Of a stretch of DNA of 64,000 bases, positions 24,144-35,632 are shown piece after piece (within the stretch, counting starts at the first letter, position 1; each line of letters starts with the position of its first letter). Made by a program: the position numbers and the translations under genes. Below the pieces are notes generated by a model. The model was given only the letters and a program-made list of their open reading frames with translations, was not told where the DNA came from and ran no database searches. The stretch covers positions 3,263,963 through 3,327,962 of the forward strand of contig NC_087382.1 of NCBI RefSeq assembly GCF_963675165.1. Reading direction: 5' to 3'. Source of the DNA: Halichondria panicea (lineage: Eukaryota > Porifera > Demospongiae > Suberitida > Halichondriidae).

Positions 24144-27100
24144 TGTAGAGTGGCCATGATGGCTTGTTGATTGATCCTGATGGGAAATCATTCATGGGAA
24201 GGTTGGGATCTGAGCTCAAACTTTGTGGAAAGGTGAAGATTTATAAGTTAGATATGGAGTGATTTTCATTTAGCAACCATATACATATACGCAGCTAGCT
24301 GGGTACATGTATGTCATGATTATCCAGTGGTGCTTTATTGTGGTGTACAATCAGACACCTGCTGGATTAGGCCATAGCAACAATGGACTGGAGCTCCCGT
24401 ATATATGGTGCCATCTGCATGCATGTGGTAAACCGCGTTGATATTTACTACAAGCTAGTACATGTACTGTACATTTGTAAGTGGTTGCTTACAATAGCCT
24501 GGTAATGCCTGCAGAATAATAAACTTTGGTAATCTTAGCACACTATACACACAGCTTCTATTAGTGTGTCATCTCATAAGGGTTCAAAGGGTTTATGTAT
24601 TGTATGTCACTTTACATGCTCCAGCTACTACTGTACACACGCTTTATACACGTGTATAGCTGCATTGTTGCTTTAATTGAGATGGTTACAATAATTATAA
24701 GCAAGGTAATGGTTGCACGTATTATCACAGTAAGGTGGTTTTAATCACAATTCACGATACACAAAAACACAAAATTAGAGTTTCTGAATTATACTTGGGA
24801 GTAGCTACGATGTGCCGAATTCGGATTCAAATGTTTCCATTCCATATCTCCTCCCGTTTCCTCTCCTAAAACACTCCCTCGACTATTAACTGTACTCACG
24901 TACTGCTCTTCACCGAAAATTGTAGTCTCGTTTTTGAGTCGTTTCGAAAATACCATCAAAATTGGTCCAGAGAAAAGAAAAGCACACATGAAAGTTGACC
25001 AGTACGTAAAAAACTGTATTTGGGATCTGTTCGTGTTCACAACCGTGTCTCTTAACAGTGGCACAGAGAAGACTAATATCGGTGTAGCCAGAAGTCCGAT
25101 ACTGCATATTATGTTGAGTGTAGTTACTGCGATGACGCCACACCACCAACCGACCTTACCCTCTTGTGAACTAGCACCCACCCAGAGCCCAGCTTGCACG
25201 TTCATTATAACAGATGCTAGCACAAGCACGCCCCCTGCGTTGCCAAGGGCACCGGCGTAGTTGAATACGAACTTGTAGCAATGTATAGTGTAGTCGTTCT
25301 CGTAATCAGTACAGTTGATCAGCGGATTTTCTGTTTTTGCCTTCCAAGTGGTGGAGTTTATTGCGAAACAGTCCATGTTCGGATTGCAGGCCATCGATTC
25401 GTCGACTAAAAATGCGTTCCAGAAGGCAATTAAAGTGCAAGTGCATACGAACATGACCACTAGAAACAGCAACGCCAGTAACCATGGTCGCACGTGTCTA
25501 CCACATATCGAGTATATAGTCGGCTTTCCTTTTGCTTCTAATTCATCAATTTCTTTACCGTAAATCAACTTTAGTCCACCGAAAATACACGTCCAACACG
25601 GCAGCTTCCCACCTTCAGTTTCAACTTGTGCTAAGAACTTTCTTACTCCTTTCTTGTGAGCACAAGAGTCGAGCATTTTCCTGAATGGCCAGCACATTAA
25701 GACAATAGCGTATGCTGTCACCATGGTTCCAACTAGACTCAGAGACAGAGCCACTAAGGGCACTACGGTAACTGTTGTCCTGTAGACACTGTAGTTGAAT
25801 GTAGTCTCATCAAACATCTTGATAGCTATAATTATATAAGAGTGAGCTATAACTTCAGTACTGGCTAGCTAGCTAGCTAGCTTGCACATGTGTCTGTATA
25901 TTAATGACCTTAAGGGCTTCTGTGTAGTGTATTCATACGACCTCTATAACATGTGCAGATGGTACTAACGATATTCACAGCTTGAGAGTGGCATTGTGGC
26001 GGTGTCATGTGCTTGTTGAGTAGCTCTATGTGTTATTGTTGATATTTACTAATGGCGCTATCCCTCCCTATACCTGTATAAATTATATATGCACAAAATT
26101 GCTTGGGATAACCCAACCTGTGTACAGTGTAGCAAAATAATTCTAGCAGTCCAATTTCAATGATTTTTTGAGGAGCTCTTTAAAATGCCAATTTCCAATT
26201 TCAGCAGGGTTTCAGATAACTCTAGTGCCGGTTACCCAGGTCTATACTTAGCTGATTTCCACTGCCTATAATAATTATCTTACAACTATTGTACAGGGTG
26301 TGCTGACGCTGACCAATGGGACGACAGTTGATGGTGTATTTGGTGGCAACTGGAAGGGGAGGATTGAGATAATGAGAGCAGTTCTAGCGGACAAAGGAGA
26401 GGAGGGGATTGACGGGGAAGCATACGATGAGTTACAGTAAGTGGAGGGAGGGCTGTAAAATTGAATAAATATTTCAGTTAAATAACCGTATTAGTAATAT
26501 TGAAATATGACCTTAATTTGGAAGTTCGTATTAGCTATGTACAGCTGCTCCAGCAGTTAGAAGGTTGTATAGTATGAGCAATTCTTGTTTGTTGCTTAAC
26601 TGCTAGATCATGCAATATTATATTAACTGATCCACACAGTCCTTACAACCGTATAGCAGGTGATTTTTGTGGGGTAAAAAATTCGTTATTTTCGTGGGCA
26701 AGCTGACCTCCACAAAATGTTAACGTAGGCATGGCTTATCGGAACGTAGGAATGCAGTGCAGGCAACGAGACTAAACGAAATTTTTACTCACAAAACTAC
26801 CGTTCTCCAATTTTTTACCCCCGAAAATTACCCGCTATACGGTATGCAGCACCAGCAGCTTTGGACTTCATCTCTTTATACTCTCTCACCTCTGGGATAA
26901 CCAAGCTTGAATATTGATTTGCAAGTATAACCGTATTGGATATAATTATATGCAGTAGCAGTTAGAAGGTTGCAAAACCTTGTATTTATATTTTTAATTC
27001 TCTCCACCTCTCTAGGATAGCCAAGCTTGATGGCAGGATAGGTAACAGTACAGTCTCGGCTAGTCGCAAGTGGGAGCCCCTGTTTAGAGAGTGTGAGACG

Positions 27101-29590
27101 GCCCTCGGGTTTACTGGTGATGCTGCCAACGACGTGTACTCTGCTTGGAGCCGACTAGCCACCGAGTCGTTCAACCGTAAAAGAGGGGAGGACTCTCCCC
27201 CGCAAGTATCCCCTCGTGGAAAACGGTCCAACTCCCTCACCGGATTGCAGGGCAAAACAGTTAAAGTGCCGGTGGGTTTGATACCTCTAGAGCGAGCGAG
27301 AGCACGAACTTTGAAACCTGGACTAACTGGATTACAAGATGCTGCGAAATCATTTGGTACGACTTCTACATCGGGGATTTTCCCCGTTTCCAAGGAGACT
27401 ACAGTCGAGGAAGTACGCCCATCAATTAGTCGTCCAATCAATATTGAGGATTCTTCGCTGTGTTGTTCGTATCCGTCTGGGCATGCGTATCGTTTGTCTC
27501 GTGTGCCGTATGCCCCCCACGCCGATAGTAGCGAAAGCCCCCCCAGTGAGGGGGGTCAAGAGGAACAGGGGAGCAGGAGTCAGGGGGTGACTAGACGGAG
27601 ATCTGATATGGAGGACACTATTCGAGAATCTTTTGATCTGACAAACACCATACGATCTTATGTGGATAAGGTAGAACCAAGTTACGATAAGATGTTTTAG
27701 TGCTAATTATTTGATATTTGATTTGCCTAATAATGGCGATCGCTGTCCTTGAGTGCGCATAACTCATGTTTATGTAGAGCGTACAATTACTAAACTATAT
27801 AAGACATAAATTCCGTAAGCGTAAGGAACTCATTATGATGTGTTTTAGATCAATACTTTATGGCTAGTTTAATGGCGATCGCTGTCCCTGAGTGTGCATA
27901 AGGTAGAGCGCTAAGCTAAGACATGAATTCCTTAAGCTCTCTACCATAATTTTTAGACTAAGAATCTCTGACTGGTTTTATAAATTTGACCAAAAGCCTT
28001 GCTTCAATCTCTATTAATTATTCTCTCCTATATATGCCAGGCCTTCAACACCTCCAGTCACCCGCTGGGTATACTCATGACGAGGCTGGAGACAGTCTAC
28101 CTGGAGTCGTACGGAGGTCTGGGGGCCAACAAGTACCTCCTCTCCCACGCCATTGCCGAGACTCACTCAATCATTAAGAAGATACACAGTATCGTGAGGT
28201 ATAGGATTGATTTAACGAAATTCATTAACACATCTACTGCATGTACGTACAGTAACAGGACACATTGGCTTGAGTTTAATTAATAATGACCTACGCCTGT
28301 ATAACTACTGTAGCTATTTTGGCGAAATTATTTTGTGTGGATTCTTTAGTTACCTCTTTTATTGCCTCCCACTTCTGCAGGATTCTATTCCCATTCATGA
28401 GTGGAGGTGATTCTAATATCTCAAACATTGGACTGTGTCGAGTGGAGGGACGGACTGACCCTGACGATTATCTGGATATAGAATCAGGTGAGCCAGCTTC
28501 TATATCTCCCACTCTTTCCCCATTTTTGAATCCATTCTCGCTTCTTTGTTTCTTCCGTGCAGGCTACGGCATTCTCCACCCGCTAGTGTTCATACGTCTA
28601 TTCCCAACTCTAATCAATCTTTATGTCCTCCATCACGAGGAAGAGGACCTCCGCTATCTGAGAGGACTCAAGTTCCTGCAAGATATGGACGTAGATAGGC
28701 TGACTCGATTCATCAAGTTCCCCAGGTGTGTGTGGTGTGTACATTGTGTGAGGTGGTAGTGTGAACGGGGGTGTAAATGTGTGTGTAGTGTGCATGGGGG
28801 CGTGTATGTGTGTATATTGTGTGTGAGATTATACTGTACGTGTAGTATTATGGCGGCAGATATAGCTATAACGTTAGCTGTAACATGTGCAGAGATTGAT
28901 CCTTATATAAACTCTTGCTTTACTCTACCCCCCCCCCCCCCCTCCTACACAGCCATCTCTGTACTAAGCTGACTGGACAAAAAGCCGACAGTGACGCTCT
29001 CAAGGTATGCAATATAAACACACAGTTTCTCTGTGCACGCTGCCTGTGGTAATCAGGTTATGTTTGCCACAGATTATGGACGAATCATCCAACACACTTC
29101 GAGTGATCAAGTAAGTTAAATACTACAGTTTCTAATGAAAGCACCACAGGTGCTGATGCCTCGGTGGAGATGCCAAAGCTACATAACATAAAGCTACTAA
29201 TAGCGCAATATTTTACTGCATGCAAACTCAAAGAGTGGGTAATGATCGACCATGATTGCTGTTAAAACGATCGATGCCAAAAGTTCAAGTCTAAAATCAG
29301 TAATGGCTGCCATGCAGAGCCTTGCATCTCTCTTCTCACTCTTGCAGCTACCAATAGCTAGCGTTCTAGTGCAGAGCTAACTACTAAGTAGAGTAGTAAC
29401 ACTCGGTAAACAAGTTTGGCTACGTGCTCTTCTGAAAAGGCTGCAATGGCATTCCAAGTAAGCAAAACTAGGCATAAGAGAACGAAGCATTATTTTGCAA
29501 ATCCACGAATTAAAATCCAAGAAAACATGACTAGAAGCCTATAGAAACTCTTACTTGCACTTGATTCATCCTTGAGCAGCTGTAGCAGTC

Positions 29591-29634
<44 letters not shown>

Positions 29635-30636
29635 ACCGTATACCTCGCTTGCGCATGCACACCGAGGCATAATAAAATATAAACTGTTTATAATTCCTCT
29701 TATTCTACAGTACTCTGTTCACTCCTGGTGAGTTTCTGGAGCATTTCAAGAAGGCCTTTCAGCAACTAAACAGTGTAAGTGTACATACACTTGTCCCTTA
29801 TGATATATACGTTGAGAGTCCCATAATTAAATTAATGTTCTATTATTGTTGATGTATTCTGTAGGTTTCGGAATGACCTTTCAAATTATGTGTTTATAGA
29901 TCCTGATTTTGTGATGACTAGTTAACAAAAGCACACACCATAGCCTCTGCGCTTTTCCCCTGAAACTCAGCCGTTTTGGTATCATGTAACGTACGTACAG
30001 CATTGCACAAGGTTGCACGTGTATACTGGTCCCATGTAAATCAACACTTGAGCAGTACGGAATGCATTGTATTCATGTTGTGTGTATTGAGCTGTTATTG
30101 CATCTTTACAGATTGAACTGTTGAGTGGAGACTTTCTGTTACCTGCCATTGTGTTCATTCTGACCAGAGCAAAGTGAGTTCATACATGTGATAGCTACAT
30201 TGTATAGTAGTCCATTATGTGTGAGAATGACCCCGGAAATTATTTGGTCAATTATGGCAGTTGCATATGCTTGTGGGTAAAGATATTCCCCCATTACTGG
30301 AACCATACTAATACCATGTTAGATCATACTGTACGAGAATTCAGTGGACTTGTATGGAAATCTTACATCCATGGTAATGCAACTCTGAGATTTTCTGAGT
30401 ATGCATAAAAGACTCCATTAAAAAATTCTCAGACGTTAGTTCATGTTTACTTGACATGCATGCATGTACTTATGCTGACGGCAAGATTTTTTATGTACTG
30501 TAGCTTACGGCACGGCCATAAATACATCTGAATTGTGTGAACTGTATATGATAGCAGCCAGCCTATAGTTACTGTGTACTGATGCATTTCCCCAGTACAC
30601 CACACACGCACAAACACACACGCACAAACACACACG

Positions 30637-30676
<40 letters not shown>

Positions 30677-30874
30677 CACACACACACAGTGTTCCAAATT
30701 TAGGAAGCTATTTGCACTTTTTGACTGACTTTGCCAACACAACAGCAGAAGATGACTACACCCTCGTCACATATGAGGTGAGTGGTCAGTTTCTCCCACC
30801 CCCTCAGTGACTAGTGCCCCTCCCCCCTACAGGCTGCTTATAACTTTATTAAGACCAACGCTCCTGGAAGATAG
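19168..30874 (+). CDS. Alsin/ALS2CL-like Rab5-type GEF (PH, MORN, VPS9)
   Basis: Twenty-one exons, all GT-AG and phase-consistent: 19168-19230, 21207-21347, 21483-21571, 21636-21702, 22272-22345, 22728-22859, 22997-23161, 23567-23722, 23884-23995, 24149-24232, 26297-26436, 27016-27670, 28041-28198, 28381-28487, 28563-28725, 28953-29004, 29073-29110, 29711-29774, 30112-30173, 30690-30777 and 30833-30874. The product has 883 residues. Residues about 22-145 look like a PH domain. Six MORN repeats follow (YKGSFREGRFHGQGEL, YIGSWENDKRQGYGVY and others). After a long low-complexity linker in exon 12 comes YVDKAFNTSSHPLG, a signature of alsin, and a VPS9-type C-terminal region with LGANKYLL, YGILHPLVFIRLFPTL and NTLFTPGEFLEHFKKAF. 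There is no RCC1 part, so the layout matches ALS2CL. Alsin proteins activate Rab5 on endosomes. Additional upstream exons cannot be excluded. Confidence 0.88.
20233..20258. mobile_element. Lone terminus of the TACCGTATAGCG MITE family
   Basis: TACCGTTATAGCGGGTAA followed by TTTTCG matches the family terminus with one inserted base. No matching inverse end is clear, so this is a decayed or partial copy in intron 1 of the alsin-like gene. Confidence 0.45.
23376..23500. repeat. (CA)n microsatellite in alsin-like intron 7
   Basis: CA run of over 100 bp with a few interruptions at its left. Similar shorter runs precede the acceptors of exons 3, 7, 9, 10 and 20 of the same gene. Confidence 0.95.
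24789..25817 (-). CDS. Uncharacterised multipass membrane protein nested in alsin-like intron 10
   Basis: An intronless reading frame of 342 residues wholly inside intron 10 of the alsin-like gene, on the other strand. I do not recognise the family. About five hydrophobic segments are visible: residues 20-45, 108-133, 187-212, 226-252 and 270-293. Between the second and third lies a loop of about 50 residues with five cysteines (ACNPNMDCF, NCTDY, IHCYKF) and NST and NCT glycosylation sites, so it is probably extracellular and disulfide-linked. A cysteine-containing cytoplasmic loop (PCWTCIFGG) follows the first segment. The C-terminal tail of about 45 residues is hydrophilic and ends SYSQV. 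Length, clean start and lack of lesions argue for a real gene. Confidence 0.75.
   Translation of the reverse strand: MFDETTFNYSVYRTTVTVVPLVALSLSLVGTMVTAYAIVLMCWPFRKMLDSCAHKKGVRKFLAQVETEGGKLPCWTCIFGGLKLIYGKEIDELEAKGKPTIYSICGRHVRPWLLALLFLVVMFVCTCTLIAFWNAFLVDESMACNPNMDCFAINSTTWKAKTENPLINCTDYENDYTIHCYKFVFNYAGALGNAGGVLVLASVIMNVQAGLWVGASSQEGKVGWWCGVIAVTTLNIICSIGLLATPILVFSVPLLRDTVVNTNRSQIQFFTYWSTFMCAFLFSGPILMVFSKRLKNETTIFGEEQYVSTVNSRGSVLGEETGGDMEWKHLNPNSAHRSYSQV
26647..26844. mobile_element. MITE with TACCGTATAGCG-type termini
   Basis: Starts ACCGTATAGCAGGTGA and ends with the inverse CCCGCTATACGGTA. Same family as 13150-13359, in intron 11 of the alsin-like gene. Confidence 0.7.
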
Positions 30875-31128
30875 AATGATGTACTGTTAACAATCATCAC
30901 TGTGTTTTATAAAGTTGTTTATTTGTGTATGTGTGTGTGCAATCAATTTTACATAAATTAATTAATAAGCATATTGACATCTTGACTTTCAAATACAGTA
31001 TAATACATCTAATTAGCAGTAATCATTAGTTCTGAGAATACATAAAATAGCTCAGTTCTTCTCTTGTGAGACTGTTCATACACCTGCATCCGTGGTAGTC
31101 AGGCTGAACCATGTCAATGGATGAGCAG

Positions 31129-32058
31129 TTAGTATAGATTCGTCTCATCTACTTGTATTTGGTTGTTCACATTTTGAACACGTTTAGTTCGGAAACTGTA
31201 CAACAGGTACCCAAGCACACAGTAGGGGTAAAGAGCTAATATAGTTGTTACTATGATCAGGCCGATTCTGATCTCTTTCCTATAATTTTGTAATAATACG
31301 TATGCATGTAAGGCAACATACGCAATGTGTAATATGTTAACTATAAAGTACATGGACCACATCACCAGTTCTTTAACAAACAGTATTGCATATCTCCTTC
31401 TTGCAACTAGTCTCCTTCGAACACAAAACCAAACAAGTAGAATTACATGACCAATCAAAGTTAAGAGCGTGGCTGCAGGAAAGACCACAAATATCGGACC
31501 TGAAAAAATTAATAGGTATACTATGACAAACGGTATAGGCAGCACAAATGCTACAATCACTAGCACCACTTCCAGTATCACTTGTTGTTTGGGTGTACGG
31601 TTTACACAGCACGGCTGTCTTCTCATACAGCAGCTGCACGTTTGAGCACATAGTTTCCATAGCAAGGTGGAGTAAGCTGTAAAGATTAGAACGTTAGCAA
31701 TCCATGCTATATAGCCTAATCCCGAATTGATTAATTTCAGTACATGTACATAATCACAAGTTTCAGGTATACTCATCACCAGGCCTAATCCTACCAGCAA
31801 TGTTGTAGCCACAGACAAATAGACAAACAATCTCGCATGGAAATTTGTCTTTTTTCTACAAACAAACACGATGCTCAAAACTAGTCCGATGATACTGAGG
31901 AGAAGTTCCAGAGAGGACAACACTTTCTGTGCCAATATCAACTCAGGAAAAGCTCCCAATTGCATTAAAAAATCTCGACACTCGTAGGAAATGTTGACTA
32001 GGTCGTAGTAGTAGCCCACATTATCATTTGGTAAGCTTGAATGCATCTTGGAGCTCAT
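31129..32058 (-). CDS. Orphan 7TM protein, copy 1
   Basis: Intronless, 309 residues, seven hydrophobic helices: about 47-67, 77-97, 118-140, 162-186, 190-214, 230-253 and 261-284. There is no DRY or NPxxY motif of rhodopsin-type receptors. Family marks are a Cys- and basic-rich loop after helix 3 (CAQTCSCCMRRQPCCVNRTP) and LYPYCVLGYLLYSFRTKRV at helix 7. The C terminus ends VDETNLY. In copies 2 and 3 the tail runs on for another 20 or so residues; here a 2-base difference after the TNL codons brings an early stop. It lies tail to tail with the alsin-like gene, which ends 254 bp away. GPCR-like by topology only; ligand and coupling unknown. Confidence 0.75.
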   Translation of the reverse strand: MSSKMHSSLPNDNVGYYYDLVNISYECRDFLMQLGAFPELILAQKVLSSLELLLSIIGLVLSIVFVCRKKTNFHARLFVYLSVATTLLVGLGLVMSIPETCDYVHVLKLINSGLGYIAWIANVLIFTAYSTLLWKLCAQTCSCCMRRQPCCVNRTPKQQVILEVVLVIVAFVLPIPFVIVYLLIFSGPIFVVFPAATLLTLIGHVILLVWFCVRRRLVARRRYAILFVKELVMWSMYFIVNILHIAYVALHAYVLLQNYRKEIRIGLIIVTTILALYPYCVLGYLLYSFRTKRVQNVNNQIQVDETNLY

Positions 32059-32151
32059 GTACCACTTGGCTGGCTATTTTGCATGTGCATGCTAATAGCT
32101 GTAAAGATTGTTTTATATTGATTAGATCTTGCTTAAAATTCCCCTAATCAT

Positions 32152-32343
32152 TCGTATAGAGGTCAAAATATTCGTGGTTAAAGGTCTGACCATGAATATC
32201 ATTACCCACGAATGAAGCGACCTAGCATGCCTACCTTTACTTGCAAGTGCAAGCTCCAACCACGAAAATATTACCCACAAAGTGTCTCAATATTGTTGAA
32301 CCACGAATATTTTGTCCCCCGAAAATTACCCACTATACGATAT
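32152..32343. mobile_element. MITE of the TACCGTATAGCG family, decayed left end
   Basis: Right end CCCACTATACGATA and interior CCACGAATATTTT motifs match the 13150 copy closely. The left terminus is eroded. It lies upstream of 7TM copy 1. Confidence 0.65.
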
Positions 32344-32425
32344 AGACGTCTAGATTGGCAAACTCACCTATTCATGTAATACATATAATTATGGTACAAA
32401 GGGAATTCCACAAATTATTACAAGT

Positions 32426-32625
32426 TACCGTATAGCGGGTAATTTTCGGGGGACAAAATATTCGTGTTTCAACAATATTGAGACATTTCGTTTCATGGTT
32501 GGAGCTTGCACTGCAGGTAAAGTTAGGCAAGGTCGCTTCATTCGTGGGTAAAATATTCGTGGTCAGATCTCCAACCACGAAAACTACCAATATTTTGCCC
32601 CACGAAAATTACACGCTATGCGGTA
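32426..32625. mobile_element. MITE with TACCGTATAGCG termini
   Basis: A 200-bp copy, start TACCGTATAGCGGGTAA and end TTACACGCTATGCGGTA, in the opposite orientation to the 13150 copy. It is separated from the 32152 copy by only about 80 bp. Confidence 0.75.
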
Positions 32626-32873
32626 TTCTATCATTATGTCAGTGCTGGAGTCTGAGAGTTTAATCAGATACTGATTTTGAACATAAAAAAGCACCAAATT
32701 CATTCCAGTACTATACATTACCCAAAGTGATTCAAAAAACAAGATTCGTGCAAATGTTCTATTTATGCTGTGTTCATCAATTTTATTGTACTGTGATGTC
32801 ACTTATACGACCATGCCATTGTGTAGGCAGCACTATAATATTGTATGCAGTTAAACTACACACAATCATACAT

Positions 32874-33032
32874 TGTTCCAAATTAGAGAAGTTATTTGCA
32901 CTTTTTGACTGACTTTACCAACACAGCAGCGGAGGATGACTACACCCTCGTCACATATGAGGTGAGTGGTCAGCTTCTCCCACCCCCTCAGTGACTAGTG
33001 CCCCTCCCCTACAGGCTGTTTATAACTTTAAA
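32874..33032 (+). pseudogene. Relic of the last two alsin-like exons (copy B)
   Basis: 32874-32961 matches alsin-like exon 20, with a small change in the opening codons (AATTAGAG for AATTTAGG) that disturbs the frame. 33015-33032 is the start of exon 21 and then breaks off. The donor GTGAGTGGTCAG and the short intron are kept. Not followed by a 7TM gene. Confidence 0.8.
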
Positions 33033-33287
33033 AAAGAAGTGGTTTTATAATTTCTCTATGAGCTCTCTCTAATTATGATGTCAGGTTTTTTCTTGTTGGG
33101 TACAACCCTTTATGCTAACCATTATTATTATAATATTCATGCATGCACTCCTGATAGTATAGTGCACTAAGAGCATACCTTCATGTACAGTGGAACCATA
33201 ATGACATAATAATTAAGTATTGTGCTCTATTTTACACATGCACTTGATATCTATGTAGACTCACTACATGTATACTCTTCTAGAGCA

Positions 33288-33377
33288 GTAGCCTCGATCC
33301 CAGGCCGATCCGTCTCCAATTGAACGCTAGGTCGCCTCCGTTCAATTGGAGACGGATAGGCCTGGGATCAAGGCTAC
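33288..33377. mobile_element. Hairpin element, 39-bp arms
   Basis: Arms 33288-33326 and 33339-33377 are reverse complements with very few mismatches around a 12-base loop. The ends read GTAGCCTCGATCCCAGGCC, related to the hairpin at 38850. Flanks CTAGAGCAG and CTATAGCAA may be a decayed 9-bp duplication. Confidence 0.7.
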
Positions 33378-33697
33378 TATAGCAATACATAGTATCATGC
33401 ACTCTTATAGGATTCTATACTGTGGTGATTTTTTGGGATCATTTCATGCCATGCATTCAGCAACATCATGCACATGTACACCTCAATAGTATTATTAACA
33501 ACAGTAAACTATAGATTAAAATTATGCAATCACTTGAAGAGCTAGAAATTAACCAGTTTATGATTTTATTTTACGTATATAATAAAGCACCAAATTCATT
33601 CCGGTGTTCATTAGCCTCAGCATGATTTCAAACCCAAACTGATGCAAAAAGCAAGATTTTTAGAACCGTGCAAGTGTTCTATTCTGTGTTCATCAAT

Positions 33698-33907
33698 TAC
33701 TGTATAGAGGGTATATTTCGAGGGTATAAATGTTCGTGGTTTTCGCGGATTAGGCATGAACCGCGAACATTTATAACCGTGAATTTAATATTTCATGCAT
33801 GCATGCTGCAAAAAAGGCGCTATTCCACGAAAATTAAATCCGCGAAAACCTTTCTAAAGGCACATCCACGAAAATTTATACCCTCGAAATATACCCGCTA
33901 TACGGTA
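33698..33907. mobile_element. MITE, variant of the TACCGTATAGCG family
   Basis: Left end TACTGTATAGAGGGTATA, right end inverse TATACCCGCTATACGGTA; interior with TTCGTGG and CCGCGAA motifs. A distinct subfamily from the four copies elsewhere in the window. Confidence 0.7.
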
Positions 33908-34024
33908 GTTCGATGTTGTTTACGACAGTTTGTATGGATTCAATATAATCAGATCATAAACTCCATTGTGCATATAGGCAGCACTTATAATATAGCATGC
34001 AGTTACTTTCCCACCCACACACAG

Positions 34025-34201
34025 TGTTCCAAATTTAGGAAGCTATTTGCACTTTTTTCCAACACAACAGCAAAAGATGACTACACCCTCGTCACTTATG
34101 AGGTGAGTGGTCAGCTTCTCCCACCCCCTCAGTGACTATAGTGCCCCTCCCCCCTACAGGCTGCTTATAACTTTATTAAGACCAACGCTCCTGGAAGATA
34201 G
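34025..34201 (+). pseudogene. Relic of the last two alsin-like exons (copy C)
   Basis: 34025-34102 matches exon 20 but has lost about 10 bases in the LTDF codons, a frameshift. 34160-34201 is a perfect exon 21 including the TAG. The 3' flank that follows is also duplicated, and 7TM copy 2 comes next in the same layout as at the true gene end. Confidence 0.85.
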
Positions 34202-34573
34202 AATGATGTACTGTTTACAATCATCACTGTGTTTTATAAAGTTGTTTATTTGTGTGCAATCAATTAATTAATAATATGCATATTCACATCTTGACTTTCA
34301 ATAATACATCTAAATAGCAATTGGGCTAATCCTCAGTCATGGTAATCTAAAATTAGACACTAGCTTTATGTCTCTGTCTGAGATGCAAAGTATTAAACTG
34401 ATCTACGAATTATGCAGAGTGGATTTTCATACTTGTCCTGCAACCATGAATACATACAGACACGTATACATGTACACAACAACAAATAAACTAGACTCTA
34501 ACTTGTGTTAATAGCAGTAATTATTAGTTCTGAGCATGCATAAAATAGCTCAGTTCTTCTCATGTGGGACTGT

Positions 34574-35491
34574 TCATACACCTGCATCCGTGGTAGTCTG
34601 GCTGAACCATGTCAATGGATGAACAGTTACTAGATTCGTACCATCTACTTGTATTTGGTTGTTTACATGTTGAACACGTTTAGTTCGGAAACTGTACAAC
34701 AGGTACCCAAGCACACAGTAGGGGTAAAGAGCTGATAAAGTGACTACTATGATCAGGCCAATTCTGATCTCTTTCCTATATGGTTGTGTCAGCATGACCG
34801 TAGATAAGGCAAAATAAGCAATGCTTAATATAGTAACTATGAAGTACATAAACCACATCACTAGTTCCTTGACACATCTTCTTTTTGCTATTAGTTTCCT
34901 TCGAACACAAAACCAAACAAGTAGAATTAGATAACCGATCAAACCTAAGAGCATTGCTGCTGGAGTGACCATATAGACCACACCTATACTACCACTTACT
35001 ATAACAAACGGTATAGGCACAACAATTATTAAGAGCAGGAACACCACTTCCAGTATTACCTGTTGTTTGGGTGTACGATTTACACAACACGGCTGTCTTC
35101 TCTTACAGCAGCTGCACGTTTGAGCACATAGTTTCCATAGCAAGGTGAAGTAAGCTGTAAAGCTTAGAACAGTAGCAATCCATATTATATATGCTAATCC
35201 AAAAACATGTATTCCAATAAAATAATCACAAGTTTCAGGTATACTCGTCACCAAGCCTAATCCTACCAGCAATATTGTAGCCACAGACAAGTAGACAAAT
35301 AATCTCGTGAAGAAATTGGTCTTCTTTCGACAGACGAAAACAATGCTTACAAACAGTCCGATAATACTGAATAGAAGTTCTAGAGAGAACAGCACTTTCT
35401 GTGCCAATATCAACTCAGGAAAAGCTTGCAATAAGCGTTCCTGACACTCACTAGATCGGTTGTAGTCTGAGATATTATTTGGTACATCCAT
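34574..35491 (-). CDS. Orphan 7TM protein, copy 2
   Basis: Intronless, 305 residues, same seven-helix pattern as copy 1 with a shorter extracellular N terminus (MDVPNNISDYNRSSEC with NIS and NRS glycosylation sites). The loop after helix 3 reads SCCKRRQPCCVNRTPKQQ. The tail is longer than in copy 1 and ends TWFSQTTTDAGV. It is followed by a copy of the alsin-like last exon on the other strand, as for copies 1 and 3. Function unknown; receptor-like by topology. Confidence 0.75.
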   Translation of the reverse strand: MDVPNNISDYNRSSECQERLLQAFPELILAQKVLFSLELLFSIIGLFVSIVFVCRKKTNFFTRLFVYLSVATILLVGLGLVTSIPETCDYFIGIHVFGLAYIIWIATVLSFTAYFTLLWKLCAQTCSCCKRRQPCCVNRTPKQQVILEVVFLLLIIVVPIPFVIVSGSIGVVYMVTPAAMLLGLIGYLILLVWFCVRRKLIAKRRCVKELVMWFMYFIVTILSIAYFALSTVMLTQPYRKEIRIGLIIVVTLSALYPYCVLGYLLYSFRTKRVQHVNNQIQVDGTNLVTVHPLTWFSQTTTDAGV

Positions 35492-35632
35492 CCTGGAGCA
35501 CTTAATTGGCTATGAAGGCTGTGAACTCCATGTGTCTATAATACCTGTTTTTGCATTCCTGCACACAATAATTATATGCATGATAGAACACTTGCAGTTA
35601 GACTACTTCCCCATGCACCCACCCACATACAG

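Noticed and set aside
26986-27441. 151-codon minus-strand frame opposite alsin-like exon 12
   Set aside because: The plus strand is a phase-consistent exon with homology; the antisense frame has none.
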